Shown in pieces: positions 1-7,824 of a DNA stretch of 64,000 bases. A program made the translations under genes and the position numbers. Source of the DNA: JAVJSD01 sp040219575. GTDB taxonomy: Bacteria; Planctomycetota; Planctomycetia; Pirellulales; Pirellulaceae. Where the stretch lies: the NCBI GenBank assembly GCA_040219575.1, contig JAVJSD010000101.1, positions 124,001-188,000 on the forward strand, written 5' to 3'. The notes under the pieces are model-generated. The model was not told the DNA's origin, ran no database searches, and was given only the letters and a program-made list of their open reading frames with translations. Positions within the stretch are counted from its first letter, which is position 1, and every line of letters begins with the position of its first letter.

Positions 1-114
1 ACGACTTGACCTCGGCGCACCCAACGGCCATTCAACCTCTCACCCCGCCTCGCCCGCACTCCAGCGCAGCATCCACGCGCCCGCCCGCGAGGTCAAATCC
101 TCATTGTTCGCCGC

Positions 115-798
115 CTATCCGTTCTCCACCATCGACAAATAGATCGCCTGTACGTCATCGGGCGCGGGCCTGCTTCCGTCCGATCCATCGGCGATCCAAT
201 TTATCCGCTCGCTAGCGAACGTCCGAAACACGCTTGGCGGATTAAGACGGCGTGCAGAATCTTGCTCAAACCACACAGTACACTCCGAACCAGGAACCGA
301 GCAAAACACGGTCAACGAATCCCGCGTTTTGGCCGTACCAAAATACCTCTCTCTGTTCAGATCACGCAGCGCGAACACCATCGACGCGAACACACCCGCC
401 TTGAACTTGACGAAACCCCACGGGTCATCTTCGTCATAGAAGCCCATGCCGCGATTGTTGATGAGTTCGTTGACGGCATCAAACCCATCCGATTCCGCGC
501 ACTCGTAGTCCCACTCGTACGCGCTCCAACGCTGATCGCCAAGAAGCGAATCCGCAAACGCGATTCCATGCGATTCCAACCACTTCCGGTGTGGTTCATC
601 CGCCATCTGCTTGGCGACGGCACGCTGGTAGGCTTGTTCCGAGTTCATCGAAGGGTTGATTCCAACAGCACCATCAACCGTGTAGAGAGCGAATACGTAA
701 AACGTCTCATCCAGGTGCGCAGCACGTACCGCATCGAAGGTCTGGCGTGAAGCCTCGGCGATGCGATGCCGCAAGAGGTTGAAATCAACTTGTGTCAT
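115..798 (-). CDS. DUF4303 family protein
   Basis: A 227-residue cytoplasmic protein without signal peptide or membrane segment. The N-terminal pattern (LRHRIAEASRQTFDAVRAAH followed by ETFYVFALYT) and the later Y-E-W-DYECA block match what I know of DUF4303, a bacterial family of about 200 residues with no established biochemical role. Such proteins are often found in clusters of small, rapidly changing genes that include immunity-protein-like families. The next gene downstream on the same strand is another such family (DUF4375), about 100 bases away, which supports an accessory cluster. The family call is from memory of the pattern; function is unknown. Confidence 0.75.
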   Translation of the reverse strand: MTQVDFNLLRHRIAEASRQTFDAVRAAHLDETFYVFALYTVDGAVGINPSMNSEQAYQRAVAKQMADEPHRKWLESHGIAFADSLLGDQRWSAYEWDYECAESDGFDAVNELINNRGMGFYDEDDPWGFVKFKAGVFASMVFALRDLNRERYFGTAKTRDSLTVFCSVPGSECTVWFEQDSARRLNPPSVFRTFASERINWIADGSDGSRPAPDDVQAIYLSMVENG

Positions 799-898
799 GC
801 GATCACCAAGCCGGCTAACGGTACGGATAACGCGGCCGGAAGATGACGTCGCCGAGCGAAGCGAGCTAGCCCGGCCTATTCCGGCTCGCGTTCATCCG

Positions 899-1450
899 TT
901 AGTTGGGTTGTCCCTTTTTCGGACGCCAGTAATCGTTGTACAACCGCTTGATGTCTTCGTCGCACCGAAAGAACGCATCATCCACCGCTTCTACTTTTGC
1001 CTCCAATGCTTCAGCAGACAAAGCCTCCATTTGATGCAAGCGTTTGTCCGGATCTGGTAAAGGTGGTTCACTCGGAAAGAACAGTGCGATTGCCCGGGAG
1101 AGAATGCCATAAGTTTCGGTTGCGCCGATTCTCTTGAGCGCGTACTGCGTGTCGCGGATGTAACTTCCGGAATCATTGACGAAGAAAGTGTGAAATCCCC
1201 CGCTGTTCACCTCGGCGCATAGCCACCACAGGGTAATGCAGTCTCGTTCGGCTTGGCTGAGTTCGTCGTAGCTAGATTCCTCAAAATGGTTGAAGACCGC
1301 TTCGGCCGTCTTGTCAAACTGCTCCCATGCTTCGATTCGTTTTTGTTCTTCGGCTGACAACTGACGCCTGAATGGTGGCGGCTTGCCTGCTTCCGCAGCG
1401 CGAGCCGCTGCAAGAATCTCGGACGTTGTCAGCTTCTTCTTCATGTTCAC
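899..1450 (-). CDS. DUF4375 (DMP19-like) family protein
   Basis: A 183-residue protein. The central part reads ERDCITLWWLCAEVNSGGFH-TFFVNDSGSYIRDTQYALKRIGA, which fits the DUF4375 signature 'EVNNGGFxQYFxNSSG ... ALxxIGA'. The start has Met-Asn-Met-Lys-Lys; either of the first two ATGs (three codons apart) could be used. No catalytic residues can be assigned. Related domains occur in phage DNA mimics and in immunity-like gene clusters, but no toxin gene is visible beside it. It precedes the DUF4303 gene on the same strand and may be co-transcribed with it. Confidence 0.8.
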   Translation of the reverse strand: MNMKKKLTTSEILAAARAAEAGKPPPFRRQLSAEEQKRIEAWEQFDKTAEAVFNHFEESSYDELSQAERDCITLWWLCAEVNSGGFHTFFVNDSGSYIRDTQYALKRIGATETYGILSRAIALFFPSEPPLPDPDKRLHQMEALSAEALEAKVEAVDDAFFRCDEDIKRLYNDYWRPKKGQPN

Positions 1451-1480
1451 GCTTTGGACTGTGCAGCAACTTAATGTTAA

Positions 1481-1545
1481 GGATTCTATGCCGCTCGTGG
1501 ACGGGGTTGAGTACGAGCAACGGTTGTTCGAGCGGCATAGAATCC
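1481..1545. repeat. 17-bp perfect inverted repeat
   Basis: The arms 1481-1497 (GGATTCTATGCCGCTCG) and 1529-1545 are exact reverse complements separated by 31 bases. They lie 30 bases upstream of the DUF4375 start. There is no T-tract, so this is not an intrinsic terminator. It could be an operator, a recombination site or a miniature repeat. Confidence 0.8.
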
Positions 1546-2269
1546 CGTTGGACTCAACCGCTCCGCATGCGGCGGCGATTGGGGTTTCTATCGGGCCCCG
1601 CTGCCCGCGCCGGCGTTCATTTTAGCGCGGATCGCAGAGCGGCGGCAAGCAACCGGCGGGCGACGTTGAGGGCGGGCTGGAGGTAAAAGGGATGACAACG
1701 GTTGTCCGTGCCCGCGAGTGAGCAACGCGCGCAGCGGGTCCGGTGCAGCAGAGCGTTGCTGAGAAGGGAACGCCGGTCGTTGGTCGCCGTTGCGATCATG
1801 AGGTGTCGAACCAAGATGGGCTGTAGGTGGCGGTGACCAACTCCGCCACCGTCGGGCGCAACGACTCGCCGACGTGCCGCAGTCGTCTCCGTCGGCAGTG
1901 CGGGCAATGAAGGCCGATGATTTCTCGGGCGTTTTGCGCGGTTGCTGTTCTAGCAGTGCTTGCATCGTCTGCTGCGAGTCGGCCGTCGGCGCCCGCCCAC
2001 GGCGAGCAGAACAGGATGCCGGAAGACCGCCCGGCGTGCGCCGAGCGCGAGGGGCGCGTTGACGGCGGCGACGAGCAGCGTGAGCACGGCGGGAGTCCGG
2101 GGCCTCGAATCCCGTCTCCGTGGCGATGGTTTTGGCGGGATTGGACTGGCCCTTGGGTTTTGAGTCGGCCGAATTAGTTTGAAGGGTGTTGCGTGCGGCC
2201 TGCACGTGGGGCTTGTTGTGTTTCCCTATCCTTCTCTACTACTCCGAATACTCCGCATAACGAACTGGA
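1546..2269. other. Gene-free stretch
   Basis: About 720 bases between the inverted repeat and the glycosyltransferase start. Open frames here are Arg/Ala/Pro-rich in several phases at once, as expected from high-GC non-coding sequence. I see no family, ribosome site or RNA gene in it. Confidence 0.5.
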
Positions 2270-3523
2270 ATGTTGTCGATAGCCCTTGCTCTTGCCGCGG
2301 CATTCGCACTGGCGGCGATCGTTCAAGTCGTGGCCGGACTGATGTTCGTGCGGCAGTTTTTTGTCGCTCCCCCGGCAGGCTTCGAGGAAGGCCAATGGCC
2401 CAAGGCGGCGGTGCTCCTCTCACTGCGAGGGGCCGATCCCCAGTTGCGGAAGACGATTCGCCGACTTCTCCGTCTCGACTATCCCGACTACATCGTTCAC
2501 GTGGTCGTCGATAGCGAGGAGGATCCCGCCTGGGAGGTCGTTCGCCAAGCGGCCGAAGAAGCGGGAGCGGGCCCGTTGACGCTCACGACGCTGACGGACC
2601 GCACCGGAAAGTGCGGCTTGCAGTGCGGCGCGTTCGTCCAGGCGGCGAAGGGTCTGGACGACACGGTGGACGTTGTGGTCACGATCGACGGCGACGTGAT
2701 CGTCCACGAGACCTGGCTTCGCGAGCTGGTCGCGCCGCTGCGAGACGAGCGAGTCGGCGCGACCTTTGGAAATCGCTGGTTCATTCCGACCGGAGCGGAG
2801 TGGGGCTCGCTGGTGCGGTATATCTGGAACCTGGCGGCGGTGACGCCGATGTACCTCTTCGAGATTCCCTGGGGCGGCGCACTGGCGATCCGTCGCAGCA
2901 CCATGGACACGACGAATCTCATCGAGCGGTGGAGCAAAGCGATCGTTCACGACGCCCCCATCAAGCACCTACTGGATGAGCAGGGGCTGCGATTGCAGTT
3001 CGTCCCCTCGCTGATGATGCCGATTCGCGAAAACTGCCGCTTGGGCTTCTGCCTCGATTTTCTCAAGCGGCAGATGATGTGGACGCGGATTTACCATCCC
3101 AACTGGCTGTTGGTGCTGAGCCATGCCGTGGCCAGCACGCTGCTTGTGGCCGCCGCGATCGTGCTGGCGTGCGTCGAGGCCGCCAACGGACATTGGCCCG
3201 CCGCGGCGCTGTCGGGGGGAAGCCTGGCCGGTTATCTGCTGGTGATGTTGATCATGATCGTCGTGCTGGAGGCCGGGGTCCGTCGGTCGCTCCGCTGGCG
3301 AAGGTTGAATCCGCGGTGGTTGTCGACGGCGAAGGTCTTGAAAATGCCGCCGGCGATTCTGCTCACTATGGCGGTCTACCTGGTGGCGGTGCTGCTGGCC
3401 AACTTTGGACAGAGGGTCACCTGGCGGGGCGTACGGTACTGGATCCGCAGCCAGTGGGATGTGCAGATCCTCGTCGAGCAGCGTTTCGATCAGACCAACC
3501 GTTCCGCCCGCGAATCGTTGTAA
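2270..3523 (+). CDS. Membrane glycosyltransferase, GT2/GT21-like
   Basis: 417 residues. A hydrophobic N-terminal helix (1-25) is followed by a GT-A catalytic domain (about 45-270): a VVVDSEED strand near residue 80, TIDGDV near 140 (DxD-like metal/nucleotide-sugar motif), and EIPWGGALAIRR near 205. Three C-terminal membrane helices lie between about 280 and 385. The layout resembles ceramide glucosyltransferase-like enzymes that transfer sugar to a membrane lipid. The (Q/R)xxRW motif is altered: the sequence is KRQMMW, with Met in place of Arg. Acceptor and donor cannot be told from sequence. It stands alone on its strand, followed by the B3/B4 gene after about 95 bases. Confidence 0.82.
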   Translation: MLSIALALAAAFALAAIVQVVAGLMFVRQFFVAPPAGFEEGQWPKAAVLLSLRGADPQLRKTIRRLLRLDYPDYIVHVVVDSEEDPAWEVVRQAAEEAGAGPLTLTTLTDRTGKCGLQCGAFVQAAKGLDDTVDVVVTIDGDVIVHETWLRELVAPLRDERVGATFGNRWFIPTGAEWGSLVRYIWNLAAVTPMYLFEIPWGGALAIRRSTMDTTNLIERWSKAIVHDAPIKHLLDEQGLRLQFVPSLMMPIRENCRLGFCLDFLKRQMMWTRIYHPNWLLVLSHAVASTLLVAAAIVLACVEAANGHWPAAALSGGSLAGYLLVMLIMIVVLEAGVRRSLRWRRLNPRWLSTAKVLKMPPAILLTMAVYLVAVLLANFGQRVTWRGVRYWIRSQWDVQILVEQRFDQTNRSARESL

Positions 3524-3618
3524 CGACGGATCAACCTCGCGGCGCACAGGGGCGCCATGCGACAACGTCCGCCGCGGGCGTCTACTCGCGGCGACGTTCG
3601 TCGTGCTACCATGGCGCC

Positions 3619-4320
3619 ATGGATGTTGCATTGACCGTAGACCCCGACGTGCGCGATCTGGCGGTGGGCGTCGTGATCGTGTCCGGCGCCTGCATCGCCC
3701 CGAGCAACGCGGAGCTGCGCGCGCATTGCGACGAGGCGGCTCGCCGCGCGGCGGCGGAAGGCGCCGACGGCGGGGATTCACGCCGCGCCGCCGTTCGACA
3801 ACTGCTGCGACATGGCGGCTTCAAACCCGCCGGCCGCGGCAAACCGGCGCAGGAGTATCTGCTGCGGGTGGCGACGGAGCAGGGCGAATTGCCGTCGATC
3901 AACAACGTGGTCGATGTGATCAACTCCGTCTCGCTCTCGAGCGGGCTGCCGATCTCCCTGCTGTCGCTCGATCGCGTCGGCTCGCGGATCCTGGTGCGAT
4001 ACGGGAAGCCGGAGGAACAGTACGTGTTCAATTCCTCCGGCCAAACGCTCGACGTGCGCGGGCTGCTCTGTCTGTGCGCCCGCGATGGCGCGTCGTCGCA
4101 ACCGGTCGGCAGTCCCGTGAAGGATTCCATGGCGGGCAAAGTCGAAGCGGCGGATCGCAACCTGCTGGCGTGCCTCTACGCGCCGCACGGCGAAGTTTCG
4201 ATCGACCAACTACGCGACTACGGTCGACAACTGAGCAACGGGTTCTCGCAGTGGTGCGGCGCCGAGCGTTGTGAATTGCGAGTCCTTTCGCCCGATGCAA
4301 ACAAGTCCACGACACGCTGA
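3619..4320 (+). CDS. B3/B4 tRNA-binding domain protein
   Basis: 233 residues, start MDVALTVDPD. The segment VDVINSVSLSSGLPISLLSLDR followed by YVFNSSGQTLDVRGLLCLCARDG and GSPVKDS resembles the B3/B4 domain of the phenylalanyl-tRNA synthetase beta chain. Free-standing copies of this domain are thought to act on or recognise tRNA or amino acids, possibly in editing. The frame is open for 540 bases further upstream, but that part overlaps the glycosyltransferase in another phase, so I take this ATG. The rhodanese gene follows after 48 bases. Confidence 0.78.
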   Translation: MDVALTVDPDVRDLAVGVVIVSGACIAPSNAELRAHCDEAARRAAAEGADGGDSRRAAVRQLLRHGGFKPAGRGKPAQEYLLRVATEQGELPSINNVVDVINSVSLSSGLPISLLSLDRVGSRILVRYGKPEEQYVFNSSGQTLDVRGLLCLCARDGASSQPVGSPVKDSMAGKVEAADRNLLACLYAPHGEVSIDQLRDYGRQLSNGFSQWCGAERCELRVLSPDANKSTTR

Positions 4321-4368
4321 ACCAAACATTTCTCCCCTGCCCCCTTCGCAACGCGAGGACGACCCATC

Positions 4369-4716
4369 ATGACGACGCCGGGAAATGAACTTCCGTTGGA
4401 AATCGACGTGGCGAGCGTCAAACGCATGCTCGACGCGAGCCAGGACTTTCTGTTGCTGGACTGCCGCGAGCAGGAGGAGTTCGACATCGTGCGGATTGAT
4501 GGTTCGACGCTGCTGCCAATGAGTGAGATTCAGGCCCGGGCCGCCGAACTCGCACCACATCGCGAGGCGCACATCGTGGTGCATTGCCACCATGGCGGCC
4601 GCAGCATGCAGGTCACGCAGTGGCTCCGCGGCCAGGGCTTCGACCGCGTGCAGAACATGGCGGGCGGTATCGATCATTGGGCGATCGAGGTCGACCCTTC
4701 GTTGCCGCGTTACTAA
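4369..4716 (+). CDS. Single-domain rhodanese-like protein
   Basis: 115 residues covering one rhodanese domain. LLLDCREQEEFD (about 28-39) is the CH2A-type element, and the active loop is CHHGGRS with the catalytic Cys at 73. The MAGGIDHWA motif is close to the C-terminus. Single-domain rhodaneses carry persulfide sulfur for thiolation or detoxification. No signal peptide is seen, so it is probably cytoplasmic. It is followed after 14 bases by tsaE, suggesting co-transcription; tRNA thiolation is a possible but unproven link. Confidence 0.9.
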   Translation: MTTPGNELPLEIDVASVKRMLDASQDFLLLDCREQEEFDIVRIDGSTLLPMSEIQARAAELAPHREAHIVVHCHHGGRSMQVTQWLRGQGFDRVQNMAGGIDHWAIEVDPSLPRY

Positions 4717-4730
4717 CGGGCTGAACTGCA

Positions 4731-5204
4731 ATGACCGAATTCACGTTCGACGCCGCCAGTGAGGCCGACACCGACCGGCTGGGTGCGGCGCTCGCCGAAG
4801 TCGTGCCCGACGGAACGGTCGTCGGCTTGAGCGGCACGCTCGGCGCCGGCAAGACACGGCTGGTGCAAGGAGTCGCCGCCGCCTGCGGATTGCGCAGGGA
4901 CGAGGTGGTGAGCCCGACCTTCGTGCTGTGCCAGTCGTACCGCGCGGCGCGAGCGCTGCATCACATGGACGCCTACCGCATCAAGGACGATGATGAGTTT
5001 CTCCAGTTGGGGCCGGAGGAGTATTTCGATTCCGACGCCGTCACGTTCGTCGAGTGGGCCGAGCGGGTGGCCGACTGCCTTCCGCCGGAGCGGATCGAGA
5101 TTCACGTCGAAGTGACGGGGGAGCAGTCGCGCCGTTTTCGAATTTCCGCCGCGCCGGACGCGCTGCAACCGGTCGTGAATTCCTTGGCCGAGCGATTGAA
5201 CTGA
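4731..5204 (+). CDS. tsaE: tRNA threonylcarbamoyladenosine biosynthesis ATPase TsaE
   Basis: 157 residues, the usual length for TsaE. Walker A is SGTLGAGKT (34-42). The family motifs SPTF (61-64), HHMDAYRI (77-84) and FVEWAER are all present. TsaE works with TsaB and TsaD to form t6A37 on ANN-reading tRNAs. tsaB and tsaD are not in the window. Start codon ATG lies 14 bases after the rhodanese stop. The product is cytoplasmic and essential in many bacteria. Confidence 0.95.
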   Translation: MTEFTFDAASEADTDRLGAALAEVVPDGTVVGLSGTLGAGKTRLVQGVAAACGLRRDEVVSPTFVLCQSYRAARALHHMDAYRIKDDDEFLQLGPEEYFDSDAVTFVEWAERVADCLPPERIEIHVEVTGEQSRRFRISAAPDALQPVVNSLAERLN

Positions 5205-5326
5205 TCGAATCCGGCCGGAAGCCCCCGAAACAGGGCTCCCGCGGCGGTCAGGTTTGCCAGACCGCGCCACGCCGAACCGTTCCGGGGCCATCTCCTCGAA
5301 TTCTTGACCGAAGGCGACAAAAATCG

Positions 5327-5357
5327 TTGACGGATTGGGGCTCGATTTGCTATCGAT
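5327..5357 (+). promoter_or_regulatory. Candidate sigma-70 promoter of the small transcript
   Basis: TTGACG at 5327-5332, an 18-base spacer, then TATCGAT at 5351-5357. The -35 is one base from consensus; the -10 is weaker. Transcription would begin near 5360-5365, at the base of a stable 5' hairpin. Confidence 0.5.
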
Positions 5358-5360
5358 AAG

Positions 5361-5560
5361 GTTGTCGTGAGACAACTACCCAGGCACTTCCCAACCCCAC
5401 AACAAGGGAGGGCAGTCATGCAAGATCCACCGGACAACGCACACTGAGGGGCCCGCCGCCGGGTGAGCCCTTCCCGCCTTTCGGTTGTCCTCAACAAACT
5501 ACTCCTTGCAATACTTCGGGCCGTCGCGTCATCCCCTGATGCGGCGGCCCGAACTTTTTT
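5361..5560 (+). ncRNA. Candidate structured small RNA or leader transcript
   Basis: About 200 nt between a promoter-like site and a strong terminator. A hairpin opens it (GTTGTC 5361-5366, GTGA loop, GACAAC 5371-5376). GGACAAC (5432-5438) pairs with GTTGTCC (5484-5490) around a GC-rich core. A purine-rich ribosome-binding sequence (5405-5412) precedes an ATG at 5418 that opens a nine-codon frame (MQDPPDNAH). It is not the SRP RNA, tmRNA or RNase P RNA by their core motifs, and I do not see a clear 6S fold. It could be a trans-acting sRNA, or an mRNA for a very short peptide. Confidence 0.5.
5516..5560 (+). terminator. Rho-independent terminator
   Basis: A 16-bp stem with two G-T pairs (5516-5531 with 5537-5552), a five-base loop, then ACTTTTTT. 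It ends the small transcript rather than tsaE, whose stop is 310 bases upstream. Confidence 0.85.
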
Positions 5561-5747
5561 CTTGGCGCGAATCCGCCGGCGGCAAAACCGGCGCACCAAG
5601 CCGACGGCTTGCCGTCGTCGGGGATCACGGGAATCCGGCCAGAATAGTGGGCTAGTTTGAACGACACGTAGGGTCACAACGGCGCGTCCGCCTTGAGCAG
5701 TGGGATGCTTCTTGAGGAAAGGCGCCTTGTGACTGAGGGCCGCTCAC

Positions 5748-6012
5748 GGTCCTTTTCCGCCGAAGGCGGTGTTAGGCCCGGCGTTCACGCCGGGCTTGCG
5801 AGTCGCCGGCGCTTTTCCGCCTCAGGGCCGTTCACGGCCCTTACCCGGTCATTCGGGCTTCAGCCCTTCGAGCGAGGCAGGGTGTCGCCTGTTACCAAGG
5901 GCTGAAGCCAGAGAGGCGAGAAGGACCGTAAACGGCCCTGCGGCCCCTGGTCTCGCAGCGATTCACCCCGGCGTAAACGCCGGGGCTAACACCGCCGGCG
6001 GCGGGAAAGGCG
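5748..6012. repeat. Nested palindromic repeat element
   Basis: The two ends (about 5748-5801 and 5951-6012) are imperfect inverted copies. Each holds a hairpin with CCGGCG-TT(T/C)ACGCCGG and a GTTAG/CTAAC edge. Inside are further palindromes with GGGCCGTTCACGGCCC (5826-5841) and GGCTTCAGCC with its partner. No coding frame spans it. This kind of structure recurs in intergenic DNA of planctomycetes. The remaining parts of the gene-free 5205-6203 stretch show nothing else. Confidence 0.75.
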
Positions 6013-6203
6013 ATGACCGCCTTCCGATGCGGCCCGATTCACGCGTCGGTCGCCTCATTCGCCCAGCGACGCGATCTACAGGGCAGGACCGAACGAGTCA
6101 CTGAAATTTGTCCACTACAGAAAATTGACCGCCTTTACGGATTCACGTAGTTTGAAGCTACGGGGAATTCTCAAACGCCGCCCGCGCGGCGGAAGGTATC
6201 GTC

Positions 6204-7664
6204 ATGCGGCAACCTGGTCGATTGTCTCTCGTGTTGCTCGTGGCGGCCGCCGCGTCGCTTTGCGCGGTCGTGCTTCACGCCGACGACGCCGAGCCCGGCT
6301 CGATCGGCGCCGGCCAACCGCTGCGGCAGTGGTCCGACACAACCGGTCGATTTCAGATCGACGCCAAGCTCGTCGATTACGTCGACGGGACCGTCAAGCT
6401 CCGCCGCTTCGACGGCAAGCTGCTCAGCGTGAGTCTGTCGCGGCTGAGCAAGTCGGACCGCGAATACGTGCGGGCGGCGCTCTCCAAGGCGAAGCCGGAC
6501 GAGGACTCCGACGCGACGCCCTCCACGCCCAAGCCATCGGCCGCGGAGCTACTCGACGCCGACATCCCTTCGGTGAAGCCGACCGCGAAACCCGTCGACG
6601 ACGCAACGTCGACCGACTCGAAATCCACCCCCGCCAAGCCTTCGGGAAGTGGTCACGCCGGCCCGCCGAATCCGAATTGCCCGGTCTGTCGCGGCATCGG
6701 ACTTGTGCCGCTGGAGCGGTTCGCGGCCTACGCCCATATCGAAGGCCAACCGAAGCCCAAGGCGACCGAGTCGGTGTGCGGACAGTACTGCCCCAAGTGC
6801 CAGGACGGCAAGGATCCCGCCGCGCTGCTGGAGATCGAAACCATGCGGCTGGCGACGGCGCCGGAGCGGCACGAGGAGTGGGAGCGCCGACTGCAAATGA
6901 AACTCACCCGCATCGAAACGCATTCGCTGGTGATTCACGCCGAGGTCACGCTGCCCGAGGCCCGTCGCGTGGCGCTGGCCCTGGAGGCGCTGACGCACCA
7001 CCTGCAACAACTGACCGGCGACTTGGCGCTGACGCCGCGCCGCCCGGCGACCGACGACCTGTTTCTGTTCATCGGCAAACCGGGCCACAAGCGCCTGTTG
7101 GAGGTGCTCAAGGAGGAGGAGCGGTATTCGCACATCGTGTGGGACCTGTTCGAACGGCTCTCGGGCGGCACCATCGACCATATTTCGTTCGTGCACCGCT
7201 CGAGCACCGGCACGCCGCTGGAGAACACGGCGATTCATACCTCGGCCTACCGCCAGATCCAGGTAGCCTCCGGCAGCAAAGGGCGTGCGTGGCTGTACAA
7301 CGGCTTCGCCTCGTACTGCGAATTCGCCATCTTGCGACAAAACCTGATCCACGCCATCGATCCCCAGAGCACGACGGTGCGGCTGGGACAGAACTGGGAC
7401 ACGGTGCTGCGGCAACTTGCCCGGATGGGCATGCTGCGGTCGTGGGAGGAGATGTTCAAGCAAGACCTGGCGGTGTTCGAACCGATCCACTACCTCGAAG
7501 CCAAGTCGATGGTTCAGTTCCTGCTCGCGGAGCCGGACAAGTTCCTCGACTATCTCGACCGTGTCGCCGGCGGGGCCGACGACGCGACGGCGCTGGAAGG
7601 CGCCTACGGCAAAACGGCCAAGGAACTGGAGGCCGACTGGCGCCGCTGGCTGGGCGTGCGATAA
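6204..7664 (+). CDS. Secreted SHD1-domain protein with Cys-rich motif
   Basis: 486 residues. A signal peptide (1-26, ending in LHADD) is followed by an SHD1 (SLA1 homology 1) domain at about 38-92: WSDTTGRFQIDAKLVDYVDGTVKLRRFDGK. A low-complexity Ser/Thr/Lys/Asp linker leads to two cysteine clusters, CPVCRG near 157 and C-x3-C-x2-C near 192-199, which could bind zinc. The C-terminal half (about 220-486) is alpha-helical and ends in YGKTAKELEADWRRWLG, as in gluzincin-like planctomycete proteins, but there is no HExxH. SHD1 is much expanded in planctomycetes; its role there is unknown. Start ATG lies within GTCATGCGGC with no strong ribosome site. Confidence 0.75.
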   Translation: MRQPGRLSLVLLVAAAASLCAVVLHADDAEPGSIGAGQPLRQWSDTTGRFQIDAKLVDYVDGTVKLRRFDGKLLSVSLSRLSKSDREYVRAALSKAKPDEDSDATPSTPKPSAAELLDADIPSVKPTAKPVDDATSTDSKSTPAKPSGSGHAGPPNPNCPVCRGIGLVPLERFAAYAHIEGQPKPKATESVCGQYCPKCQDGKDPAALLEIETMRLATAPERHEEWERRLQMKLTRIETHSLVIHAEVTLPEARRVALALEALTHHLQQLTGDLALTPRRPATDDLFLFIGKPGHKRLLEVLKEEERYSHIVWDLFERLSGGTIDHISFVHRSSTGTPLENTAIHTSAYRQIQVASGSKGRAWLYNGFASYCEFAILRQNLIHAIDPQSTTVRLGQNWDTVLRQLARMGMLRSWEEMFKQDLAVFEPIHYLEAKSMVQFLLAEPDKFLDYLDRVAGGADDATALEGAYGKTAKELEADWRRWLGVR

Positions 7665-7706
7665 GCCTCGCCGTCGCCGAGCGCTTTGCGACGTCTTGGT
7701 TTTTGC

Positions 7707-7799
7707 GTAGCCGAACTCGTGAGAACTCGTGAGAGCTCGTGAGAGTTCGGCAGTTCGGTACAACGACTGCCGTTCGAGAAGTCTCACGACTTCTGCTAC
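7707..7799. repeat. Composite palindromic repeat, family A copy 1
   Basis: Bounded by GTAGC (7707) and GCTAC (7795-7799). The left hairpin is CCGAACTCGTGAG with extra tandem CTCGTGAGA units; the right hairpin is AGAAGTCTCACGACTTCT. The same layout recurs at 35166-35238 and 44524-44586. Confidence 0.8.
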
Positions 7800-7824
7800 C
7801 CCCATTCTTCGTTGTCGCGCGGCG

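Noticed and set aside
1588..2205. 205-codon minus-strand frame
   Set aside because: Arg/Ala/Pro-rich, no ribosome site or family, and other frames are open at the same place, as usual for high-GC non-coding DNA.
3079..3618. Upstream extension of the B3/B4 gene
   Set aside because: It lies inside the glycosyltransferase gene in another phase and shows no conserved sequence; the ATG at 3619 fits the domain start.
5361..5560. SRP RNA, tmRNA or RNase P RNA
   Set aside because: The core conserved motifs of these RNAs are absent; only a generic structured transcript can be supported.
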